Positions 25,501 to 37,500 of a stretch of 64,000 bases of DNA are shown here, one piece after another. Numbering within the stretch: the stretch's first letter is position 1; each line of letters starts with the position of its first letter. Below the pieces are notes generated by a model. That model saw only the letters and a program-made list of their open reading frames with translations, searched no databases and was not told where the DNA came from. Both the position numbers and the translations under genes were made by a program. This DNA is from Sialis fuliginosa (lineage: Eukaryota; Arthropoda; Insecta; Megaloptera; Sialidae): the NCBI GenBank assembly GCA_961205875.1, contig OY540812.1, forward strand, positions 24,747,098 to 24,811,097, in the 5' to 3' direction.

Positions 25501-28500
25501 ATAATCGAGAGTACACTGTATTTAATATTATTATTTATAATTTATTAAATAATTTTTAGTTGGATAGTATAAATGACAACATGATAAAAGTAGCATTTAG
25601 AAAAGCGTAACACAATAAAATAAAAATAATTACAATAGATAAAAAATATTAAAAAAAAGATACTTTTGAAATAATAATAGTTAATGTGGTAGTAAAATAT
25701 ACGGATTTCTAATCCAATATATACACATATGCTTTGTATGACTAAAATCTATGTAGGTAATATAAATCAATGTATATAATAATATGTATTTGTTTGTATG
25801 TCAGGCTGGCGGAATTTTTCAATACTTAGCTTTCACCGGTTGGATTTTTTTACTATAATGTATATTGAATCTGTCCAAAGTTAATAATTTAATTTTTTAA
25901 TCATGAATTAATAAGAAACTTCATAAAATTTAAATAAAATTTTTGAAAAATAAAAAAATCTACATAATTAAAGGTGCAAATATTAGGCTGAGGCTAAGTA
26001 ATTCGGAGAAGAAGACATTCAGACTAACTATTTTTTTCAAGTAATGGTTTGTTAGAGTATCACTAAGAAATTTTGAAGTTTTTCTTCAATAAAGTTAACG
26101 TGGGGAAGGGACAAATATCAGTTTTTACCGATTTCTTGACTTTCTTTACTACAAAAATAGGTTCTATACATAATTTTTGTTAGATTTGTATTTAACCAGT
26201 AATGACCGTCTTAATTTATTAAAATTGAGAGTATATCAATTACTCGGTGAACTATGAATCTGAAAAAAAAATGTATAGAACCTTTTTTGTAGAGAATTTA
26301 ATTGTCTTTAATTTAGTGTAGAGCTATTTTTGTCGTACATTTGAAAGAAAGTCAAGAAATTGACAAAAGATGACTTGTCCCTTTCCCAATCAATGCCGAT
26401 TTGGTTGGAAAGAAACTTCAGGATTTCTTATTGACACTATAAAGAAGACACCATGAAAAACAATATCCAATCAAAATTGATTTTGAATTTTTAAAAATTT
26501 TCTGGTTTTGCTCTTTTGTGTTCCATTTTAATCGTCTCAAGGTAATATTTCAAAAACAAAGCAAGATAGAAAAAAATGATTCAGACAAAATTTTTTGGCG
26601 GTTTTAATTTTCCAAGCCATTGGTAAGTTTTATAACATCGACGTAAACATTTTTTGTCATTTGCACTTTTTCTCTAAAGCTGTTTCTGAGTAAAAAATTC
26701 TCAAAAGTTCAAAAATCCCTAAATCTTGGAAAATTCCAACCAAATATATTTCTTTTTTTACAGAGAATACGATTCTTCAATAAAGAATAGAAGCTCCTAT
26801 TTAAAAATTAACTTTGTCATAAAATGTACTTGTGTATGCATTTAAAAAATTCATATACCCCCTATACTGAATGTTATCCAAAGTAATTACAATAGATTAT
26901 ATTTAAATAAAAAATAGAAATAAATAATAAAAAATGTAGAAGATGATTTCGTTACATAAAAACAAAATCACTTACATTATATGTCTCATTTATAAACTCC
27001 CCGCTATTCACTGGTTCTGAATTTCCTTGATTCATTTGGTCATAACTGTAATCTATAAACATTTAACTTTAAAATATACTCTGTTACATACGAGGGTGAG
27101 TTAGTAATTATCCACAATGCAGTTATAAACTTTATTTCAATAAAAAATTGGTCAAGACATACACGGGTGTATGCCTTAAGGTCTTAAGGGTTCCGAAGGT
27201 ATGTACTACGTGGACAGTTTGGAGCTTTTTAAAGGTGCCATTTTTGAGTTAGAAAAAAAAAAAAATAAGATCAAATTCTAATAATTGAGATCTATATTTT
27301 GACACACCACAAGACTAGATATGAAAATAAAATAAAAATTAACTCTATGACACCACTCGCTATTTCTCTACAATTTGAAATGATAATGTATTTGTAATTG
27401 GTAGTGTTACCAAAACCCTGTTACCATTTTTTCAGATTTTTTGAGCCAGTAGTTACAGAATTAGAGGGCTAGAGGGGCAAAACTAATTACTGCTTGGAGC
27501 TCCTTGCATGTGCCATTTTTAAGTTAGAAAAACGGGTAAAATTTTGCTGATTGAGATCTACATTTTGACACCTCACACGCTTTGGTACAAATTTTTTTTT
27601 GCCTAGCTTTAGCGCCCGCTGAAAATTCTTTTTTTTAACAGTACATAACTTTACATGTTCATTAAAATTTTTAAGTTTCTGGCCTATATAGTTTACGAGG
27701 TATTTTGCTGTGATTGGAAAGGGTAGACGACAATGTGAGATTAATAGGGTTTATTTGGAACTCCAAAAATAAAAATTTATAACAATATTTTTTAACATAG
27801 TCCCTTTGTTTTTCAAAACACATCTTGCATCATTTCACAAGCTTCCTTATGTTCTCAGAAAAAAACATTTTTGGTTGAACAGCAAGCCATACATGCACTG
27901 CTATATTTAATTCTTGGTGCAAGGTGAATCGATGGCCCCTTAATATCTCGATTTGGTCCCTTCAGACTGTATGGCCCACTCAAGAGATATTAAGGGACCG
28001 TCAATTCCCCTTGGACTAAACACTGAAGAAAATGGTGCATGCATGACTCGCTGCTTAGCCAAAAAATATTTTTTCTAAGAGCATAAAGAAGCTTGTGTGA
28101 TAGAAGATTTTCGTTGAATAATGATGTTATTATAAATTTTCTATTTTTATTTAAATAAAGTTTATAGTTGCAATGTGAATAATTATTGTACGTAACAGTT
28201 ATAATTATTTTCATTTATGAAATGATCTTACGGATCATGTTGATATCAAGAAATATAAAATATGTTTTATATTTCTTGATTTAATTTAATATTGTTAATT
28301 GTACTCACCTGTAAATGGTCTATTTGGAAATTGTGTTATATTGTTCTGAAAAATAAAATAAAATTTGTGCGCTTAAAATTAGTTAATATAATCATAGATT
28401 TTGGCCACAGAGGGGACAGATTTTTATTTCACCAGAAAGGAGAAGAATAAAATGCATATTATATAGATGAGTTATTAATTTGGGTTTTTTAAATTGAGGT

Positions 28501-31500
28501 AATGAAAAGCGAGCTTTGAGTATACAAGTATATCATAAAAAATTGTTAGGAATAATTTGCATTTATATTTTAAAAGTTCAATATTTTACATGCATATTCA
28601 AGGGAGCTAAAAAACTTAATTTTTAACCTTATCATTTTAATATATTAATGACATTTAAATAATCACCTGTTGCACTGGATTCCATGTGTTAGGTTCAGAA
28701 ATCTCCATGCTACCAAAATAGGAATTCATTGGTGCAGTATAGTGGCTATGAGATTGGCTTGGACCTGGGACAGGAGTGTTGACATTCCCATAATTATTAA
28801 ATGGCATGAACGGGTAATCCTGGAATAAATAACATAAATTATTCATATTATTTGGTATATGAAATACATCCAAATTATGAATGGAGGTTTCGTTCATTTA
28901 GTTCTACTGAAAAGTCCATGAGAGCATATGTATATCTAACTTTAATATACAACTCACTGCAGACGTTTTTACGCTGTCCCGTTGATCTATATATCCATGT
29001 TCCTTTGAATTTCAGATATGCTATAGGTGTATATAATCGTGCTATCATTCTAAAGAGCTGAACAGTGAAAAAATTGTGCAAGCAACAAAAAATTAGAGCA
29101 CGGATCGGTTAATCTGTACTTTGGTCTAAATTATAATTATATACCTAATATAAACAGTAATACTTTCTAATAAATAATCAGTCATTTTTATAGACGATAT
29201 GAACTCACGTTATTTTTGCATTGGCTTTAAAACAATAGATTAGTAACTATACCAAGTTTCAAAAATAAAACGTTATGATTTTTTATTTTATATTTGTGGG
29301 TATTTTTTGTTTTCTTTTAATATTTTCATTAATGAGAAACTATTTTTGTTTTAAGAATTGGATCTACATAAAAAAATAAGAAACATTTGTTTGAAAAAAA
29401 AGGATAAATATAGTATATTTATTAGGGTGCTTTTTTTTTTGCGACTATTTTTTTTTTTCACTCCCACCTCAAAATTTTCTTGGAAATACCTCAAAAAAAA
29501 TTCCCTGAAAATTTGAGCCCTTAATTTTAATATTAAGTACTCGCTTTCAGCGTTTAAAGATTTCCCATTGAAAATACACGTAAACTTGAACTTTTTTTTT
29601 TTTACTTTTTATAGCTCAGAGGCATTTTATCCTATTTGAACGTTTGAAAAACCAAATTACGCAGAATTAAATGCTCTATAAAAGTATTTATTGCAACGAA
29701 ACTGTAACTTACAAGGGTGAGACAGTACAGGTGATTAAAGTCAAATTTTTCATGAATTTCTTGTTTTTTCATTGTTATTTCGTAAATGGCTGAAAATACA
29801 GAAAAAGTTTAAATAAAAAAGTTGTAGCAAATTCAATTTTCTTCAAAAAAGATCCTGAGCATTAAATCTCTATTATTGATATTTTTCAAGATAATAAGCT
29901 TTTTGTTTTTTATGATTTACGATTTTCATGAATTCGCGACTCTAATTATTAAAAACAATTTTTTTTAAAGTTATTATCTACTTTTTCAAAGTCAAGAAGA
30001 AAAGAAGAGGTAAATAACCTCAAATAGATGTTCTTTATGTTCATGAAAATCGTAAATCATAAAAAACAAAAAGCTTATTATCTTGAAAAATATCAATAAT
30101 AGAGATTTGATGGTTAGGATCTTTTTTGAAGAAAATTGAATTTGCTACAACTTTTTTATTTAAACTTTTTCTGTATTTTCAGCCATTTACGAAATAACAA
30201 TGAAAAAACAAGAAATTCATGAAAAATTTGACTTTAATCACCTGTACTGTCTCACCCTTGTAAGTTACAGTTTCGTTGCAATAAATACTTTTATAGAGCA
30301 TTTAATTCTGCGTAATTTGGTTTTTCAAACGTTCAAATAGGATAAAATGCCTCTGAGCTATAAAAAGTAAAAAAAAAAAAGTTCAAGTTTACGTGTATTT
30401 TCAATGGGAAATCTTTAAACGCTGAAAGCGAGTAGGTACTTAATATTAATATTAAGGGCTCAAATTTTCAGGGATTTTTTTTTGAGGTATTTCCAAGAAA
30501 ATTTTGAGGTGGGAGTGAAAAAAAAAATAGTCGCAAAAAAAAGCACCCTAATATTTATGTATAGTTAAACTTTCAACTTCAGCAAAATCTTCAGACTGAT
30601 TTTGGCTAAAGATGCAATTTTAGACGAAGCCGAATGTTCGGTTAGACACTAGTCATATAACATAGTAATAAACATTCTTTGTAGCGCCAGTAAAATAATT
30701 TTAAGGGGAAATTATTTTCGCGAAACAGTTAAATGATATTTACTTTATAATTGGATTAAAAACCTTTAGCAAAATTAAGAACCAATTTAAACAGAAAATA
30801 CTATTAGCAGCAAAGTTACAAACCAGTTTAAACATATAAACTTTAAATACTATCGAAAAGGTGGCAGCACAATGTATTTTATATTTTTATTACATTCTAA
30901 TTTTGAAAAAGTGCAGTGAGTGCTGATAATTTTCTTGTCATCTCAGAGCTAGGGCTTCAAACCGTTATTTTTTTCGTTTCGGTTTTCATTCTGGTCCGAG
31001 TAAAAAAATATATATCGGTTTGGTTCCAGTTTTCGTTCCGAAAATAATATAAACGTTTTTTCCGGTTTTCGGTTCAGCTCCGAGTGATTAATTATAATTT
31101 TTTTTTATTTGTATTAAAAATTTATTTTTAACGCGCATATTTTAACATGTACCGAACCGAAAAAAACGATTTTTTTTCGGTTCGGTTCCGGTTTTCGTTC
31201 TGGCAAAAAATAAAGGTTTTTCCGGTTTTTGGTTCAGTTTCGGTTCGAAGCCCTGATCTCAGCATCATTAAAAAAAATTTCCGATTTTTCTCACTTTCAG
31301 AGATATGGGGAGACAACGTAATTTTACGATTTCTTTGAAAATTTGTTAAACGAAGATTTTAATAATAACAAAACGTTTACATGCTTAAATTTCTTGAATT
31401 GTCAGCTTTCATTTGACACCTTATTTGCCGGGATTGAAAACAAATCTTAAAAAGCGCAAAAAAAAACTTAATTTAATCCCAAGCAAATTCATAACGATTT

Positions 31501-34500
31501 GACACCTCGCAGATAGCGTTAGCTGAGTTTTTGTTCTAGAGCAATTTTTTTATTTAATACCCGATATAAAAATGTCAGAATTTTAGAAAAAAAAATACGT
31601 CAATGTATAGACCATGGGTTCCCAAACTTTTTCGTTTCACGATGCTCTTTGAATTAAGGTTTTCCCAGGGCGGGGTGGGGAGTAAATTTATCGACGTTGC
31701 GCTTTTGCGATTTCAAAATCCTTGTCAGATACTGCAACATTCATAAGGAAATCAATCAAATCAAGTTTCTCTGAAATAAATCAACAGCAACAGGAAGAAA
31801 CATTTTATAACCTTAACTTCAGTTAACCGGCACACCATGCCGGATACCGCAACTTCCACAGTGGCGTAACACGGAAACGTACCTAGCGTTTCGCACTGTA
31901 AAGGGAAATGCAAACACTCGCGCGCGTATACGTGTGTGTGTGTGTGTTTAGTATTGAGCGTGGCCGATAGACGGCGTTACGTAACAGAGCGGCGTCGGAC
32001 GGACGCTGAGCGCGGTAACCATGGCAACGACGCGCCGCTCTCACCGAGTGTACCAGTCGATCCACACGGCGCGCGTGAATGTGTGCGTGCGTGTGCAGGA
32101 GCGTTTTTAAACTTTTCAGTCCTTCCAGAAATATTTAAAAAAAGAGACGAGGAGAAATAGTAGCAATTGTGCCACAACTAATAACGCATAGGTATGTGTT
32201 ATTAGTTGTGGCACAAAAAAAAAGTGACACATAGGTATGTGTAGTGCCACTTTTTTTATATAGAACATATTATGTAATATTAATGATTGATTAGGTTAGG
32301 TGAATTATCTCTTTATGCTACTGTATTTAAGGGTTGAGGAATGAATGGTTAAAACTTGTTTTATTATAAATAGAACTATTGATGTTTTTAGTTAATTATT
32401 AATTTTACAAAATCGTAAATATTTCAGCTCCTATGCGAGATAGGGGGTAGATTTTTCCCCTAGAATCCTCCGTAGGAATTTTCTCGCTGGATTGGAAGAC
32501 ACAATTACAATTTTTCATTTGTAACAGGAGGCGAAATATTGAATGTCGGTTATATGTATCTACAAAATCTATGAAAATTAGCTGAAATTCATTTTATTAT
32601 AATTATTATATTATTAATTTATTGTTCTATAATTATTAGTTCCTTTCAAAGTGTTACATAAAATCCTTGCATTCGTGTTCACGAAGTTTCTCCTGCTTGT
32701 GAAAGCATGACCCCTACATCCTATCACGGGCCCCCATATTGGAAGTTGTTAGAGGGCTCCGTAAAAAAAAATTTCCAGTAAGTTTTTTTCTGAATGACAT
32801 TTTTTTAGGGTTTTCAATTACAAATTTTTATTTTAATCACTGAATTTTTTTTTGCCAGCCAGTGTCCTGCGGGGAAGACGTAGTCCAATGTCAGAAATGA
32901 CCAGGGATCGATAGATTGTACCTATCAAAAATTGTATTTGTTTGTCTCAAAAATAAAAAAAATTAACAACATGAGTTCCAGATATAGTAGCTGTAGTATA
33001 ATAATACTGCAGTTTTGGTAATGTGGTTATTAGCAGTGGCGCGTTACACAATAGGCATTTTAGGCAACTAACTGCCTAAATTGTATGTATGACCTTCTTT
33101 TTGCTTTTCAAATATTTTGTTGAAGTTTTTTTTCGAATCTTCAAATAATGCTCACAATTGCTTGTATAGCAAAAAAGGTCTTCAGACATTGTGAAATGAA
33201 ATTTTTTGAATGTTGATATAAATATAAAAAAAAATATTCGAAAAAAAATGGGGGCTCCGAATATTCATTTTGCCTGACGTTCGCGATATTCATAATGGGT
33301 AATTGATTATTAGATTGAAGATTCATTTTAAGTATTATTTCCTATTATAACATTTTTCGTATTTTTTTTACCTTTTATTATATTCGCCAGATTGGATTTG
33401 TCAAGCCCTGAATATGATTTCATAGGCATGATTAATGACGCTGTTATAATTGTTGAGGCAATAGTATGATATGCGTATCATACAATTAGAAAGTAACGGA
33501 ATAAGATTTTTTGTATCCCCTAAATATGCATTTCTGATCAGTTAATATACATTTTACTAAAGGTATTGCATGAGTTACTTGATTTGGAATGAAAACTGCC
33601 ATAAACTGCTGTTTTCGTACTTATACATAGGCGACGAGAAAATTTGTAAAGCGGGAAATACATACTTTTGGTAGTTAGTATTTGTCGCATGTCTAATATT
33701 TTTATAACAAATATTTAATTGTTTTAAATTTGACCACAGAGATAGAATATTACTGGAGTGATAATTCCTTAGATTAAGAAAGTCTATGGATACATAACAA
33801 CCAATGCTACTCCGTATATGAAAGTGTTACTTTAAGACGGCCATCTTTTCTTAAATGTGACATTCGTCATTTTCATGCATATTATCCCAGAATTTAGCAT
33901 GTATGAGAGATGATAGTTCCAAATATAAAAAAATTATTATTCATTAATTTTATAATTCAAACAATTGATATTTATTACTTATTTTAAAATCTGAATGATA
34001 CGCCAATATTAAAAACGTGTCCTGCGAAATAACAAGTTTCCAAGGTATGTAAAGACAAGATAGTTTCGTAGCTCTTTGGCCAATCAGCGTTTACGCGGGA
34101 ATTATGTCACCATGGGGATATATTCAAATGTTATAAATGAATAATAATTAGTACAGTAAAAATAATTCCTTTATTAACGAAAATTGGTATATATAGTTTA
34201 TACCTACACTTTAAGAAACCGATGAGTATAGCGACCAAGGAGTGCAGGGGGTGAAAGGGGCAAATTAACGAAAAACTTCAAAATGGCAACTGCTCTCAAT
34301 GGTTTCTTAAAGTGTATAAAGGAATTATTGTGTTCGAAAAATCTATTTTTACTGTACTAATTATACATTTTTAAAATTTAAATATATCCCCATGGTGACA
34401 TAATTCCCGCGCAAATGCTGATTGGTCAAGGAGCTACTGAAACTACCTTGTCTTTACATACCTTGGAAAGCTCTAACTCTTTGTCTAACGTGTTCTAATT

Positions 34501-37500
34501 GGTTAACGACGTGAACTGATAGGCCATAACTCCCTGTACTAAAAACATTGGATTCGCACGATAGGTTGGTAACCATGGAAACGACCAAAACATATTTAGG
34601 TTAGAGAATACTATAGTACTGCAACTCAAACCGTAATAGTCGCTTAAAACGCGAGTAAGCGGTAAGATCGAGATAACTCTTTCTGTCCCATAATAATCGA
34701 AAGTACATTAGTTGACAATACTTTGGACAAAAATTACCTGAAATTATTGCGTCGAAATACAGCAAAATAGGGCATAAATGTACGCGACTCTCACGCGACG
34801 TTTTAAATGCTTTTTCCACTGATCTATTAATGAAATTCTAAATATTTTGTAATATACTCACTCATTAGGCAAAAATTTATTATCAAATACAAATCCCCTA
34901 ACCATAAAAATTGTAAGAGTGTCTTTAAGACTCTGATGATGATAGCATTGCTATTGAAACACGTGTAAGTCTAAACTCTTACAATTTTTATGGTTAGGGG
35001 ATTTGTATTTGATAAGTCATAACCATAGTTTTTGTCTGTTGTTTGTTAAAAATTTATTATCTCGATCTTTCCGGTTAAGTCGAAAATATATGGTCTATTA
35101 GAAGCAATGTGGTACACCGGAATCTATCTTTATCAACCCGCCCTCGCTTATTAGAGTTATCTAGGACCTAGGAGTTATCACTCTAGTGAGATTCTATCTC
35201 TATGGTTTTGACCAACTAAGAAATACTGTCTTAGGAAGTTGACGATTTTGGCTCATAATATTGGTTTATGGTTCTCAATGTATACGAGTATCTCGTTACA
35301 ATTCTTAAAAATGTTATGTGTAAATGAAATATTTTTATTTTGTTTTATCTATAGTACCTACGCACTTTGTTATTAAATTATATTATTTTATTTTATAAAT
35401 AATTTTTTTTTTTAAATATAAGGTCTTTTGCTATTTCGTAGAAGTAATAATGATGGTGCATACAAGTCTTGAGGCTTCCGCGATGATCTTGATATGGATC
35501 TTGGCTTCTGGGTGTAAGCCGCGTCGGTTTGGTCGTGTTATCGGCCGACGTTTCGTCACACATTGCATTTTTAAAAGAGCCCTGAAGATGTCCACTGCAA
35601 TGTGTGACGAAACGTTGGCCGGTAACACGACGAAACCGACGCGGCATACACACAGAAGCCAAGATCCAATGATGGTGCATATGTTCAAATGAAAAACGGC
35701 AATTTCATACGCACCAAACTAATAAAAATTAACATTTAGATCTCGGTACCTGGAAGCAATTTATAAATTAACTGATTCCTCATACATATACGCTTCTACG
35801 TAATTATTAGGTCATTCCATTAAGTAATCAAATCAAAGTTGAATCTAATTTGTGTTTTCCCCTCATTTTCTACATTTTTTTTCTTCCCTATAGTGAATTT
35901 TTTTAAATATATTTTTTGTAAAATTCCTTTGGCTAGGATAATTGTAGTCATTTAAAATTATTTGTAAACTTGGAAACAAGTGCTAACCCAGTGAGATTAT
36001 TTTTGGAAAATATGAATATTATTATTTTCGAATAAAAATTTTCTAGTTTCTGCAACACTTCTCCAGGGCCGTAACTAGAGGCTATGGAACCCCGAGGCAA
36101 CAAGTGACCCCCCCCCAGTATATACAAAATATAAAAATTGAAGACTTTTTTTTCGTTACCAATTTGAATTTAACACTGATTTCTAATTTTAATTTTGATG
36201 TCCTTTTTCCCCTCAACGCCCCTACATTTGGGGGCCCCGGGGCATTCTCAGAGATTTGTGATTGCAATAGTGGACTAGGGCTGCAGACGAGACAAGACGA
36301 TATTCAGGTAAGTCTAGTTTCGTCTTAGATTTTGAAATTTCATCCCGGTCTCGGATTTTGTAAGTGACAGACTCGTTTCGATCTCATCTCGTACACGTAC
36401 CTGAGTCAAATCTCGGTATTTAAAAATTAATATCAAATAGACTTATAAATAAAGTTGATATCGTCACGGTCTCATCACGTCCAAATTAAGTCAACCTTGT
36501 CTCGAGATGGACAAAAGTTTCGTTTCGGCGTGGAGCTCTAATGAATATACTGATTGCAAGCTGTTGATTATTGATTAAAATCTTTGGCGTCACTGTTAGT
36601 GACTTATATACAACAATTAGAGTACATTCCGTTAGTTAGGAATACTTTTCCATTCATTATTATTTTGTTCTTTATTTTTTTAAACTACGCTTCTAAAAAA
36701 TTGTTTTGCTACAGATGATACATCTTAACACCCTTATTAATTTAATAAACCTAGTTGGTACACCGGTACACCTACATATATTGCATTCGTAAAAAAAGCA
36801 TTGTTACATAATTATAAAAAATACGGCATAAAATAAGAAAATAATTTCAGATATAGATTCGCCCTTTATTTAAACCGACCCTGTAGGTGTGTGTATGTGT
36901 ATGTGTTTGCTAGTGCATGTGTGAATATGTGTGTGGGTGAGTGAGCTAGATCATGTACAACCTTCTCCGGTAAAAACTCGGCGGATGTTCTACGCTGCCG
37001 CTTTTTTCTTTTCCTCGAAAATCTATTTCAGAGGTGGAAATATTCTTTCCACTTCGACCGGATACAAAGTACCTAGGTATATACATATATAGATAAGTAC
37101 ACACTTTTTTGACAAGGTTTAAATGTTCTAGTTTTTATTTGGAGTAAACAATATGCGTATTATATATGCCAATGTTTTTACTTATAGCCAGACCTGGATT
37201 TATAAATTTGCCGCCCCTAGGCAGTTGAGAAAATTAACCCCCCCCCCCTTCACTATTTTTACGCATTTTAAACTTCCTATTTTCGGTTCTCAGAATCGAT
37301 TAATTGCATATTGACCATACAAGTTTTCGCTACGATATAGAAAATCATGTAAACTGTTATACAAGAATCATTGTTTATTTGCGATGTCGTTTTTTAGAAA
37401 TCTGTATGTATAAAGAAAAACACTTAATTAACAATAAATTAACAATGCCGTTAATAATCGTTCACCAATGTTTATTAATAATGACAGAGGAGGTTATGTG

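Noticed and set aside
31128-31338. Frames rich in Arg, Thr and Glu around 31.2 kb
   Set aside because: Translated CGGTTC-type repeats inside the hAT-like MITE 30950-31255.
35583-35630. A second hammerhead (CTGAAGA...GAAAC)
   Set aside because: A stem II is possible, but stem I does not pair and stem III has mismatches, so it was not called a ribozyme.
35393-35692. Several 80-95-codon frames on both strands
   Set aside because: Produced by the 72-bp inverted arms of the hairpin unit 35463-35667.
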